Shown here: piece after piece, positions 17,012 to 25,869 of the stretch
How the letters are laid out: each line of letters begins with the position of its first letter
Numbering within the stretch: the first letter of the stretch is position 1
Source: Pseudoclavibacter sp. Marseille-Q3772
GTDB taxonomy: Bacteria; Actinomycetota; Actinomycetes; Actinomycetales; Microbacteriaceae
DNA length: 64,000 bases
NCBI RefSeq assembly: GCF_916618895.1
Contig: NZ_OU745391.1
Coordinates: 1,612,001 to 1,676,000, forward strand
Direction: 5' to 3'
Notes under the pieces: generated by a model
Databases searched by the model: none
Told to the model about the DNA's origin: nothing
What the model saw: only the letters and a program-made list of their open reading frames with translations
Program-made: the position numbers and the translations under genes

Positions 17012-18364
17012 GTGACGAAACGCGCCTCCCGAGCAACCGCAGCGCAGACCCTGCTCATCGGGTCGCTCATCTTCGGCCTGTTCTTTGGTGCCGGCAACCT
17101 GATTTTCCCGGCAAGCTTGGGGCTGCAATCGGGTTCGGCCACATGGGTGACCTCACTCAGCTTCTTGGTGACCGCGGTCGGCCTGCCAATTCTCGGCGTG
17201 ATTGCCTGCGCGATCTCGGGAAAGGCGAGTCTGTATGAGCTCGCGAGTCGAGTACATCCCGTATTCGCGCTGCTGTTCACGACGGCGCTGTATCTCACGA
17301 TCGGTCCGTTCTTCGCGGTGCCGCGAACGGCAACCGTGTCTTTCGAGATGGGGTTCGCGAAGCTCCTGCCCGAAGGCTTCCAACAGTGGGCGCTGCTGCT
17401 GTTCACCCTGGTATTCTTCACGGTTGTTGCGATCGCGGCACTCCGACCGGGCAAGCTCCTCGATATCGTCGGTCGGTACCTCACGCCGATCTTTCTAGTG
17501 TTGCTGGCAACCGTCCTGATCGCGGCTGCCGTCATTCCGATGAACAGCGCGCCGCTGCCAGAACCGCTCGAGCCGTACGCGACGCATCCGGCGACTCAGG
17601 GCTTGCTTGACGGCTACAACACGATGGATGCGCTTGCCTCACTCGCCTTCTCGATTGTTGTACTCGAGGCGGTTCGCCGGCTCGGTATCCGGGAGCCGCG
17701 CGCAGTGGCTGGCATGGTGGCACGCGGGGGAGTGGTTGCCGCGGTGCTCATGGGTACGATCTACGTCGCCCTTGCGTTTATGGGGGCGGGAGCCTTAGCA
17801 ATCCTTCCCCGGGATGCCAACGGCGCAGTGGTGCTCTCGGCGGTCTCGAACCACTACTACGGTCAGGTGGGACTTCTGCTCGCCGGTGCGATCATGCTCG
17901 TCGCCTGCATGAAAACCGCCATCGGCCTGATAACCGCATGCTCGGAGATGTTCGCGGCGATGTTCCCGCAAGCGCTCTCGCAGCGGGCCTGGGTAATCGT
18001 ATTCACGGTGGTGTCGTGTGCGCTAGCAAATATCGGGCTGGATGCGATCCTCAAGGCGGCTGTGCCGGTACTCGGCTTCCTGTACCCACTCGCGATCGTG
18101 CTGATCGGGCTCGCTCTAGCGAACCGCTGGACGCAATGGCGGCCGATGGTTTGGCGCTGGGGCATCGGGCTGACCGCACTCGCATCACTGATTGCCCTTG
18201 CTCCACTGGTTCCGGGTTTGAACGGTGCGGCCGCGTGGATGAACACCCACGTCCCCGGATACGAGCTCGGGTTTGCGTGGGTGATCCCGGCGGTGCTCGG
18301 TGTGGTCATTGGCTTCTGCTGGCCACGCACCTCACAGACCGAGCTAGCTCAGCAACCGCGCTAA
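17012..18364 (+). CDS. brnQ: Branched-chain amino acid carrier (LIVCS family)
   Basis: A 450-residue secondary transporter with about 12 membrane segments, expected to import leucine, isoleucine and valine with Na+ or H+. The N-terminal signature LIGSLIFGLFFGAGNLIFPASLGLQSG is diagnostic of BrnQ, and LYLTIGPFFAVPRTATVSFEMG is the second conserved block. The start is GTG at 17012. The gene ends against a GC-rich hairpin and faces sdhB. Confidence 0.92.
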   Translation: MTKRASRATAAQTLLIGSLIFGLFFGAGNLIFPASLGLQSGSATWVTSLSFLVTAVGLPILGVIACAISGKASLYELASRVHPVFALLFTTALYLTIGPFFAVPRTATVSFEMGFAKLLPEGFQQWALLLFTLVFFTVVAIAALRPGKLLDIVGRYLTPIFLVLLATVLIAAAVIPMNSAPLPEPLEPYATHPATQGLLDGYNTMDALASLAFSIVVLEAVRRLGIREPRAVAGMVARGGVVAAVLMGTIYVALAFMGAGALAILPRDANGAVVLSAVSNHYYGQVGLLLAGAIMLVACMKTAIGLITACSEMFAAMFPQALSQRAWVIVFTVVSCALANIGLDAILKAAVPVLGFLYPLAIVLIGLALANRWTQWRPMVWRWGIGLTALASLIALAPLVPGLNGAAAWMNTHVPGYELGFAWVIPAVLGVVIGFCWPRTSQTELAQQPR

Positions 18365-18380
18365 ACCCTGGAAAACGAAG

Positions 18381-18407
18381 CGGCCCGGAGCGCGAAGCCC
18401 CGGGCCG
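18381..18407. terminator. Hairpin between convergent brnQ and sdhB
   Basis: CGGCCCGG and CCGGGCCG pair perfectly around an 11-nt loop in the 56-bp gap between the convergent brnQ and sdhB stops. No T-run follows on either side, so termination is inferred from location and stem strength. Confidence 0.6.
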
Positions 18408-18420
18408 TCTGCGTGAGTGA

Positions 18421-19173
18421 TTAGCGGCGTCCGCGAAGAACCGCCTGCTTGACCTCGGCAATCGCCTTGGTGACCTCGATACCGCGCGGGCAAGCCTCCG
18501 AGCAGTTGAAGGTGGTGCGGCAGCGCCACACACCCTCGCGGTCGTTGAGGATGTCCAGGCGAGTGGATGCAGCCTCGTCACGCGAGTCGAAGATGAAGCG
18601 GTGTGCGTTCACGATCGCAGCCGGACCGAAGTATTGGCCGTCGGTCCAGAACACCGGGCACGAGGTGGTGCAAGCCGCGCACAGGATGCACTTGGTCGTG
18701 TCATCGAAGATCGCGCGGTCCTCGATGGACTGGATGCGTTCCTTCTCTGGCTTATCGGATGCCTGCAGGAACGGCTGCACCTCTTTGTAGGCCTCGAAAA
18801 ACGGATCCATATCAACGATCAGGTCGCGCTCCAGCGGCAGACCCTTGATGGCCTCGACATAGATCGGCTTGGTGATGTCGAGGTCCTTGATGAGGGTCTT
18901 GCAAGCAAGGCGGTTGCGGCCGTTGATGCGCATCGCATCCGATCCACAAATGCCGTGCGCGCACGAACGGCGGAATGCGAGGGTCGAGTCCTGCTCCCAC
19001 TTGATCTGGTGCAGGGCATCGAGGATGCGGTTCGTCGAGTACATGTCGACCGTATACGTCTGCCAGTACGGTTCGGTGTCTGTCTCGGCGTTGTAGCGGC
19101 GAATGATGACGTCGACCTTGAAGGGCTTTTCGGCCTCGGGTGCGTCGTTCTGCGCAGTTGCAGTGTCAGTCAT
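18421..19173 (-). CDS. sdhB: Succinate dehydrogenase iron-sulfur subunit
   Basis: Carries electrons from the SdhA flavin to the membrane quinone site. The 250-residue protein holds all three cluster motifs: CAHGICGSDAMRINGRNRLAC for [2Fe-2S], CILCAACTTSCP for [4Fe-4S], and CRTTFNCSEACPRG for [3Fe-4S]. Start ATG at 19173, 20 bp after sdhA. Last gene of the sdhCDAB order. Confidence 0.97.
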   Translation of the reverse strand: MTDTATAQNDAPEAEKPFKVDVIIRRYNAETDTEPYWQTYTVDMYSTNRILDALHQIKWEQDSTLAFRRSCAHGICGSDAMRINGRNRLACKTLIKDLDITKPIYVEAIKGLPLERDLIVDMDPFFEAYKEVQPFLQASDKPEKERIQSIEDRAIFDDTTKCILCAACTTSCPVFWTDGQYFGPAAIVNAHRFIFDSRDEAASTRLDILNDREGVWRCRTTFNCSEACPRGIEVTKAIAEVKQAVLRGRR

Positions 19174-19193
19174 GGCGTTACTCCCTTCCGGTC

Positions 19194-21020
19194 TTAGTAC
19201 TTACGTTCTTGCGGTACGTAGTGGGTCATACGAACCGGCTTCTTGCCCAGGGTGATGTGGTCGGCCGGGTTTGCCGACTTACGGTCACCGGTGAGGTAGG
19301 CCATGGTGTGGTGCATCCACTCCTCATCGTTTCGCTTCGGGAAGTCGTCGCGCATGTGGCCACCGCGCGATTCCTGGCGGTTGAGCGCACAGTAGGTGAC
19401 GACCTCGGCCAAATCGAGCAGGAAGCCCAGCTCGATTGCCTCGAGCAGTTCGGTGTTGTAGCGCAGGCCCTTGTCATGGACGCGGATGTTGCGGTAGCGC
19501 TCGCGGAGCTGGTGGATGACTTCGGTTGCCCGAGTCAGCGTCTCCTCGGTTCGGAACACCTGAACGTTTGTGTCCATGGTTTCCTGCAGGTCCTTGCGGA
19601 TCTGCGCCACCGATTCGGTGCCGTCCGACTTACGAAGGTCGGCAACCATGGTGCGCACGAACTCCTCGGGCGACTCGGGCAGCGGCGCGAAGTCAGCCGA
19701 CTTCGCGAACTCCACCGCACTGCGACCGGCACGCTTGCCGAACACGTTAATGTCAAGCAGCGAGTTGGTGCCCAGACGGTTCGAACCGTGCACCGAAACA
19801 CAGGCGCACTCACCGGCGGCAAATAGTCCCGGAACTACCGTGTCGTTGTCATCCGAGATTACTTCAGCGTCGTTGTTCGTTGGGATACCACCCATGGCGT
19901 AGTGCGCAGTGGGGTAAACCGGTACCGGCTCAACAACGGGGTCGACGCCCAGGTAGGTGCGAGCAAACTCGGTGATGTCTGGCAGCTTGTTCTCGAGCAC
20001 CTCGGCGCCCAGGTGGGTGCAGTCGAGGTAGACGTAGTCCTTGTTGGGGCCGGCACCGCGACCGTCGAGCACCTCTTGCACCATGGAGCGAGCCACGATG
20101 TCACGCGGAGCGAGGTCTTTAATGGTCGGGGCGTAGCGCTCCATGAAGCGCTCACCGCTGGCATTACGCAGGATCGCGCCTTCACCGCGGGCACCTTCGG
20201 TCAGCAGGATGCCAAGGCCCGCGAGCCCGGTCGGGTGGAACTGGAAGAACTCCATGTCTTCCAGCGGCAAGCGGTTGCGCCAGATGATGCCGACACCATC
20301 ACCGGTGAGGGTGTGCGCGTTCGAGGTGGTCTTGAACACCTTGCCGAAACCACCGGTGGCAAATACGAACGACTTGCCCTGGAACACGTGCAGGTCACCG
20401 GTCTTCAATTCGTACGCGATCACCGCGGCCGGGCGGCGGACACCGTCAACCTCGGAGAAAGCGACGTCGAGTGCGTAGTACTCGTTGAAGAAGCGGATGT
20501 TGTGCTTGACGCAGTTCTGGTACAGCGTCTGCAGGATCATGTGACCGGTGCGGTCGGCTGCGTAGCAGGCGCGACGAACCGGAGCCTTGCCGTGTTCGCG
20601 AGTGTGGCCACCGAAGCGACGCTGGTCGATCTTGCCCTCAGGGGTGCGGTTGAAGGGCAGACCCATGTTTTCGAGGTCGAGGACCGCATCGATTGCTTCT
20701 TTGGCCAGGATCTCAGCGGAATCCTGGTCGACGAGGTAGTCGCCACCCTTAACGGTGTCGTAGGTGTGCCACTCCCAGTTGTCGTCCTCGACGTTGGCGA
20801 GGGCGGCAGCCATACCGCCCTGGGCTGCGCCGGTGTGCGAACGAGTGGGGTAGAGCTTGGTGATGACGTCGATCATCGCCCCGCCGGCCTGTTCGGCAGC
20901 TTCGATTGCGGCGCGCATACCGGCGCCGCCGGCACCGACGATGACGATTTCATTGCGGTGGAAGTGGACGGTCACACCATCGATGACCTTGGTGGTGTCC
21001 TTGAGCTGTTCTGCAGCCAT
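19194..21020 (-). CDS. sdhA: Succinate dehydrogenase flavoprotein subunit
   Basis: Oxidises succinate to fumarate (TCA cycle, respiratory complex II). The 608-residue protein has the FAD site [11 protein letters not shown], the covalent flavin His in [14 protein letters not shown], the substrate-loop sequence FHPTGLAG, and the catalytic-domain motif [11 protein letters not shown]. The C-terminal domain has the conserved [17 protein letters not shown]. It is third in sdhCDAB, 33 bp after sdhD. Confidence 0.97.
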   Translation of the reverse strand: MAAEQLKDTTKVIDGVTVHFHRNEIVIVGAGGAGMRAAIEAAEQAGGAMIDVITKLYPTRSHTGAAQGGMAAALANVEDDNWEWHTYDTVKGGDYLVDQDSAEILAKEAIDAVLDLENMGLPFNRTPEGKIDQRRFGGHTREHGKAPVRRACYAADRTGHMILQTLYQNCVKHNIRFFNEYYALDVAFSEVDGVRRPAAVIAYELKTGDLHVFQGKSFVFATGGFGKVFKTTSNAHTLTGDGVGIIWRNRLPLEDMEFFQFHPTGLAGLGILLTEGARGEGAILRNASGERFMERYAPTIKDLAPRDIVARSMVQEVLDGRGAGPNKDYVYLDCTHLGAEVLENKLPDITEFARTYLGVDPVVEPVPVYPTAHYAMGGIPTNNDAEVISDDNDTVVPGLFAAGECACVSVHGSNRLGTNSLLDINVFGKRAGRSAVEFAKSADFAPLPESPEEFVRTMVADLRKSDGTESVAQIRKDLQETMDTNVQVFRTEETLTRATEVIHQLRERYRNIRVHDKGLRYNTELLEAIELGFLLDLAEVVTYCALNRQESRGGHMRDDFPKRNDEEWMHHTMAYLTGDRKSANPADHITLGKKPVRMTHYVPQERKY

Positions 21021-21053
21021 GTCGTTTGTTTTCCTATCGCTATTCAGTCGTCG

Positions 21054-21494
21054 CTACTGGCAAATCGTGACGCCGCCGTGGATGCAGGGCTCCACAGCGA
21101 ACACGATCAGCACGATGAGGCCGAGGATGATTTCGATCGCGCATGCGGTCCACAGCGTGATCGTGAGCGCCTTGCGAGGACCTGGCTTGTACACGTAGTC
21201 ATTAACGATGGTGCGCATACCGTTGGTGCCATGAATGAGGGCGAGGATGAGCAGTAGCGCATCCCAGATCAGCCAGAACGGGACAGCGAACTTATCGGCA
21301 ACGACGAACTGGTATTCGATCTGGTGAACGCCGTCACCGGCGATCAGGTTCGAGTACAGGTGTACGAACACGAGGATGACCAAGAGCACGCCAGAGCCGC
21401 GCATGAACATCCAGCCGATGCGCTCCCAGTTGCGGCTGCTTGCTTTGCGCTCAGCGAGGGGAGTGCGCGGGTATTCGACAGTTTCGATTGTCAT
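21054..21494 (-). CDS. sdhD: Succinate dehydrogenase membrane anchor subunit
   Basis: A 146-residue protein with three membrane helices that, with SdhC, anchors the enzyme and forms the quinone site. The segments run at about residues 27-50, 73-95 and 110-135. HLYSNLIAGDGVHQIEYQFV and IHGTNGMRTIVNDYV contain the His and Tyr/Asp positions expected near heme and quinone. The actinobacterial form is recognised mainly from position between sdhC and sdhA and the helix pattern. Confidence 0.88.
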   Translation of the reverse strand: MTIETVEYPRTPLAERKASSRNWERIGWMFMRGSGVLLVILVFVHLYSNLIAGDGVHQIEYQFVVADKFAVPFWLIWDALLLILALIHGTNGMRTIVNDYVYKPGPRKALTITLWTACAIEIILGLIVLIVFAVEPCIHGGVTICQ

Positions 21495-21506
21495 GATGCG
21501 ACTCCT

Positions 21507-21932
21507 TTAGTGTGCGAACGCGTGTGAGAGGTGGACGATTGCAAACGGCACCATCACCGCAACCCACAGGCCGATAACGACCCAGAACATGAGCTTGTGG
21601 TGACGGGTTCCGCCCGGGAGGAAGTCAACGAGAATGATGCGGATTCCGTTAAAGGCGTGGTAGACGATGGCGCCGACCAAACCGAGCTCGCCAAGGGCCA
21701 TCACCGGGTTCTTGTACGCATTGATGACCGCGTTGTATACCTCGGGGCTCACCAATAGCAGTGCACTGTCGAGCACGTGCACGAGAAGGAAGAAGAAGAT
21801 GGCGACACCGGTAATACGGTGGAGAACCCACGACCACATTCCCTCGTTACCGCGGTACAGACGCCCTCCGATGGCGTTCTTTCGCTTCGCTGCCGAGGTG
21901 GCGGTTGGGGTGCCGGTCTGAACTGCTGACAC
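21507..21932 (-). CDS. sdhC: Succinate dehydrogenase cytochrome b556 subunit
   Basis: First gene of sdhCDAB, 141 residues. The SdhC signature RGNEGMWSWVLHRITGVAIFFFLLVHVLDS includes the conserved S-x-x-H-R-x-T-G motif and a candidate heme His in LLVH; VYHAFNGIRIILVDF gives the second conserved block. Three membrane helices. The start at ATG 21932 is preceded by AGAAGGG. The 96 bp upstream, ahead of the mannosyltransferase gene's end, should hold the operon promoter, but I could not identify -35/-10 boxes with confidence. Confidence 0.93.
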   Translation of the reverse strand: MSAVQTGTPTATSAAKRKNAIGGRLYRGNEGMWSWVLHRITGVAIFFFLLVHVLDSALLLVSPEVYNAVINAYKNPVMALGELGLVGAIVYHAFNGIRIILVDFLPGGTRHHKLMFWVVIGLWVAVMVPFAIVHLSHAFAH

Positions 21933-22028
21933 GGAACTACCCTTCTATGCTCTGAAACGCCGACGTGAATTCGCCGACGGATGTTGTGGAAAGCATGTTC
22001 CCCGAGGGGGACACACCCTGCCTCCAGA

Positions 22029-23219
22029 CTATCGCGAAATGTGCTCGCTCGGTGTCACCAGCATCCGGCCAGTCGATGCGGCCTCATCAACTGGTGCAAG
22101 CGATGTCAGGATTGTCTGGTCGTAGTAGTCGAGGAGGGCATCACACACGCGTTCCCATGAGCGGTCGAGCACTCGGCGGCGCCCGGCTTCGCCCATGCGA
22201 GCGCGCAACGACTCGTCGCCTACGAGTCGCGCGACGTATTGGCGCATCGAGTCGTCACCGCGGCGGGTGGTCGGATCGAATAGGTAGCCGTCATAGCCGT
22301 GAGTGACCAAATCGATCGGTCCACCGGCCAGCGGTGCGATAACCGGCAGGCCCGCCGCATGGGCTTCCTGCAGCGTTTGCCCGAAGGTCTCTTCGGTTCC
22401 GGTGTGCACAAACACATCAAAGACTGAATAGGCGAGCGAAAGATCACGCCCACTGCGCTTACCGAGGAAAGTTACCGGCATATTGCGCATCGCCCGCTCT
22501 ACCGAGCCACGCGAGGGGCCGTCGCCAACGACCACGAACTTTGCTCCGGGAATACCCTGCAGCTCACGAAGCCGCTCGACCTGCTTTTCGGGAGCGAGGC
22601 GGCCAACATACCCAACAATCACCTCATCCTCTGCCGCGATGGATGCACGCAGCGCCGCAGATTCCGGACAGTGGCGGTGTTGTGGGTGGTAGCTGGTGAG
22701 ATCAACGCCGCGGCCCCAGCGCTGCACCCGTGGGATGCGCTGGCGTTCGAGGTCTCGGATTGAGTGAGTGGATGGGGCCAGCGTGAGGTCGGCCTGCGTG
22801 TGAATCGCCCTGATCACCTTCCAGGCGAAGTCACGCATGATGCCGAGCTTGTTGCTGCGGGTGTAGCCGGCCACATCGGTTTGGAAAATAGCCACGCTCG
22901 GGATGCGCTGCCGCTTCGCGGCCATCAGCGCGTGCCAACCCAACATGGCCGGGGATGCGGCATGCAAAATATCTGGGCGAAACTCACGCAGCACGCGTTC
23001 CACCTGGGGGCACGGCAGACCGACCGGAAACTCGCGCAGGTTTACCGTGGCGACTTCGTGCACCGGGAACCCTGCGTACTCGCTCGGGGCTCCAGCCTTC
23101 GGACAGATGACGATCGCTTCGTGCCCGCGTAGTCGGAGGTGGTCGAGAACTTTCTTCACGCTGTTGGTCACCCCGTTGAGGGTGGGTAAGAAACTCTCGG
23201 TAACCACGGCGACGCGCAT
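22029..23219 (-). CDS. GT4-family glycosyltransferase, probable GDP-mannose-dependent alpha-mannosyltransferase
   Basis: A 396-residue GT-B enzyme. The N-terminal acceptor domain begins VAVVTESFLPTLNGVTNSV, close to the MgtA/PimB group that adds mannose to glycolipid anchors of lipomannan-like polymers. The donor domain has VGYVGRLAPEKQVERL (with the GDP-binding Arg and Lys), VVVGDGPSRGSVERAM, and the EX7E motif in EETFGQTLQEAHAAGLPVIAP. Divergent from the GDP-mannose synthesis gene, supporting GDP-mannose as donor. The precise acceptor is not determined by sequence. Confidence 0.85.
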   Translation of the reverse strand: MRVAVVTESFLPTLNGVTNSVKKVLDHLRLRGHEAIVICPKAGAPSEYAGFPVHEVATVNLREFPVGLPCPQVERVLREFRPDILHAASPAMLGWHALMAAKRQRIPSVAIFQTDVAGYTRSNKLGIMRDFAWKVIRAIHTQADLTLAPSTHSIRDLERQRIPRVQRWGRGVDLTSYHPQHRHCPESAALRASIAAEDEVIVGYVGRLAPEKQVERLRELQGIPGAKFVVVGDGPSRGSVERAMRNMPVTFLGKRSGRDLSLAYSVFDVFVHTGTEETFGQTLQEAHAAGLPVIAPLAGGPIDLVTHGYDGYLFDPTTRRGDDSMRQYVARLVGDESLRARMGEAGRRRVLDRSWERVCDALLDYYDQTILTSLAPVDEAASTGRMLVTPSEHISR

Positions 23220-23330
23220 AATGAATGCAATCTAAGGAAAATAGGTAACGGTGCCGTAAACGTGCGGGAACGTCCTCGAAACGGTTGTATGACGCGCATA
23301 TGCCCGCATCCAGCCGCTAGGCTCGTGCCC

Positions 23331-24446
23331 ATGTCATCACATGCACTTGACGATTTTTATGCCGTGATTCCCGCCGGTGGCGTTGGTTCGCGGCTTTGGC
23401 CGCTCAGCCGTGCAGACCGGCCAAAGTTCCTGCGCGATATCGCCGGTACCGGGCAAACGCTGCTGCGCTCAACATTCGATCGCTTAGTTCCGCTGAGCGC
23501 GCCCGAGCGAGTGATGGTGGTTACGGGACACAGCCATGGCAATGAAGTGCGCGCGCAGCTTCCCGAGCTGCTGGACGATAATGTGGTGCTCGAATCAGAG
23601 GGCCGCGATTCGAGTGCGGCCATTGGCCTTGCCGCAGCAATTATCGAGCGTCGCCACCCCGGCGCCATCATCGGTTCGTTTGCTGCAGATCACCTCATCA
23701 GCGCCAATGCGCGATTTCGACGGGCCGTAACCGAGGCGGTGCGCGCTGCACGCGAGGGGCTGATCGTAACCATCGGCATCCAACCGATCGAACCATCGAC
23801 CGCCTTTGGCTACATCCGCGCGGGAGAGCCGCTAGAAATCCTTGGCGCACCTTCCGCTCGTCAGGTCGAAGCATTCGTTGAGAAGCCGAAAGCGGCCACC
23901 GCACGCCGCTATCTCGCATCCGGTGAATACCTGTGGAACGCGGGAATGTTCATCGCCAAGGCTGAGCGGTTGCTCGCAGAGCTCGAAGCCGACTCTCCTG
24001 AGCTTGCCGCCGGTATCAACGAGATCGCAGATGCCTGGGATACGCCGCATCGTGAGGAAGTGACCGCCCGGGTATGGCCGACGCTCAAGAAAATCGCCAT
24101 CGACTACACCGTCGCCGAACCGGCAGCGAAGAAGGGCGCGCTCGCGGTGATTCCAGGCTTCTTTGGCTGGGATGATGTGGGTGACTTTGCGGCAGTGTCG
24201 CGAGTTCACCCCGATGGCGGCGACGACCCGCTCGAAGTGCTTGGAGACGCCGGTCGCGTAGTCAGTGTGGAATCGTCCGGATTGGTGGTGTCGGAAACCG
24301 AGCGCGTGATCGCTATCGCCGGTGTGTCGGATGTGGTGGTTGTCGATACCGCGGATGCGCTACTGGTCACCACTCGCGCAAAGGCGCAGAAGGTGAAGGA
24401 TGTGGTGGCTGCGCTGAAGGAATCCGAGCACCCAGAAGTCTTGTAG
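23331..24446 (+). CDS. manC: Mannose-1-phosphate guanylyltransferase
   Basis: Makes GDP-mannose from mannose-1-phosphate and GTP. The 371-residue protein starts at the ATG before SSHALDDFYAVIPAGG; the upstream open frame is not supported. The pyrophosphorylase signature is GGVGSRLWPLSRADRPKFL, followed by FAADHLI (metal Asp), FGYIRAGEPL, FVEKPKAATARRYL and YLWNAGMF. The short C-terminus shows no fused isomerase domain. It supplies the mannosyltransferase next door and the polyprenol-phosphomannose synthase at 11-12 kb. Confidence 0.92.
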   Translation: MSSHALDDFYAVIPAGGVGSRLWPLSRADRPKFLRDIAGTGQTLLRSTFDRLVPLSAPERVMVVTGHSHGNEVRAQLPELLDDNVVLESEGRDSSAAIGLAAAIIERRHPGAIIGSFAADHLISANARFRRAVTEAVRAAREGLIVTIGIQPIEPSTAFGYIRAGEPLEILGAPSARQVEAFVEKPKAATARRYLASGEYLWNAGMFIAKAERLLAELEADSPELAAGINEIADAWDTPHREEVTARVWPTLKKIAIDYTVAEPAAKKGALAVIPGFFGWDDVGDFAAVSRVHPDGGDDPLEVLGDAGRVVSVESSGLVVSETERVIAIAGVSDVVVVDTADALLVTTRAKAQKVKDVVAALKESEHPEVL

Positions 24447-24510
24447 TCGCGCACCGTCCAGGGCGGCGGGAACCGGGCAGCGAGTAATGCGCCATTGACG
24501 CATAACAAAA

Positions 24511-24524
24511 TTGCATGGATGCAA
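24511..24524. promoter_or_regulatory. Palindromic operator candidate upstream of the nucleoside transporter
   Basis: TTGCAT-GG-ATGCAA is a perfect 6-2-6 palindrome. A TTGACG at 24495-24500 could be a -35 element, which would place the palindrome over the spacer and -10 region, as for a repressor site. The rest of the 164-bp gap between manC and the lipoprotein gene shows only the GAGGAGG ribosome-binding site. Confidence 0.45.
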
Positions 24525-24610
24525 CAATCGGTGCACGCGGGTGCGACTTGGGAACTACACTGGAATAAGTGTCACCCTCCGCGATGTCGCGGATCGAATG
24601 AGGAGGATCC

Positions 24611-25705
24611 ATGGGGATTTCCAAGAACAAGTGGCTGGGGCTCATCAGTGTCGCGGCCGTAAGCACGCTCACGCTCTCCGCCTGCGGCGCCGCACCGGAT
24701 GACGCCGGATCGGGCGGCAAGGCAAACGCCAGCGACTTCACGGCCTGCATGGTCTCCGATGAGGGTGGCTTCGATGACCGCTCCTTCAACCAGTTGGCAC
24801 ACGAGGGTCTCGTCAAGGCAGAGGAAGAGCTCGGCATCCAGACCAAGGTTGCCGAGTCGAGCTCGCCCGACGACTTCAACCCGAACCTCACCACGATGGT
24901 TAGCCAAGGCTGCGACATCATCATTCCGGTTGGCTTCATGCTCGCCGACGCAACCCAGGAAGTCGCCAACTCGAACCCGGACACGCACTTCGCGATCGTC
25001 GACGTCGACTACCTCGAGGGTGACAACCTCCTGCAGCTGAACTACGACACTGCTCAGGCCGCCTTCCTCGCGGGCTATGCCGCAGCCGGCCAGAGCGAAT
25101 CGGGCGTTGTCGCCACCTACGGCGGTCAGAAGATTCCTTCGGTCACCATCTTCATGGATGGTTTTGCACTCGGTGTGAAGCACTACAACGAAACCAAAGG
25201 CAAGGACGTCAAGGTCATCGGTTGGGATGTAGACAAGCAAGCTGGTGACTTCGTCGGTAACTTCACCGACCAGACCAAGGCCAAGCAGATCTCCGAGGGC
25301 TTCCTCGCTAAGGGCGCTGACATCATCATGCCGGTTGGTGGACCGCTCTACCAGGGTGCTGCTGAGGCGATCCGCGGCCACGGCAACTCGGCACTGCTGA
25401 TCGGTGTTGACAGCGACCTGGTCAAGAAGGAAGAAAAGTACAAGGACATCATCTTCGTCTCGGTGCTCAAGGGGCTGGATGTAACCGTGTACGACGCCAT
25501 TGAGTCGGCTGTGAACGATGACTTCAAGGGCGGTACCGTGTACACCGGAACGCTCGAGAACGATGGTGTCGGACTGTCGGGCTTCGGCCAGTTCGAATCG
25601 AAGCTGCCGGAGGGCATGCAGGACGAGATCGAACAGCTCAAGCAGGACATCATCGACGGCAAGATCAAGGTGCAGTCACCTTCGTCGCCGAAGGCCGCTG
25701 AGTAA
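24611..25705 (+). CDS. BMP/PnrA-family nucleoside-binding lipoprotein
   Basis: Extracytoplasmic receptor of a nucleoside ABC importer, 364 residues. The signal peptide ends in a lipobox LSAC with lipid-Cys at 25. The mature part shows the Bmp fold: ACMVSDEGGFDDRSFNQLAHEGL, LLQLNYDTAQAAFLAGYAAA, and DVDKQAGDF. The aromatic and acidic ligand-site residues of PnrA-like proteins (Asp-Phe near the N-terminus, late Asp) are in recognisable positions. The start has AGGAGG 6-7 nt upstream. It heads an operon with ATPase, two permeases, cdd and deoA, which supports nucleosides as cargo. Confidence 0.9.
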   Translation: MGISKNKWLGLISVAAVSTLTLSACGAAPDDAGSGGKANASDFTACMVSDEGGFDDRSFNQLAHEGLVKAEEELGIQTKVAESSSPDDFNPNLTTMVSQGCDIIIPVGFMLADATQEVANSNPDTHFAIVDVDYLEGDNLLQLNYDTAQAAFLAGYAAAGQSESGVVATYGGQKIPSVTIFMDGFALGVKHYNETKGKDVKVIGWDVDKQAGDFVGNFTDQTKAKQISEGFLAKGADIIMPVGGPLYQGAAEAIRGHGNSALLIGVDSDLVKKEEKYKDIIFVSVLKGLDVTVYDAIESAVNDDFKGGTVYTGTLENDGVGLSGFGQFESKLPEGMQDEIEQLKQDIIDGKIKVQSPSSPKAAE

Positions 25706-25869
25706 CTCTGCGCCACACCATTGAATGAGAACGGCGGCTCATGGCTCGCAGGGTTCTGCGGCTGTGAGTCGCCGTTTCGTTCACAACTGCTTGACTCACT
25801 GACCGAAGTGACCGAGCGCATCCGGCTTGATAGAACTAGCCACTGCGCACACGTCCCACGGAGACCCGA

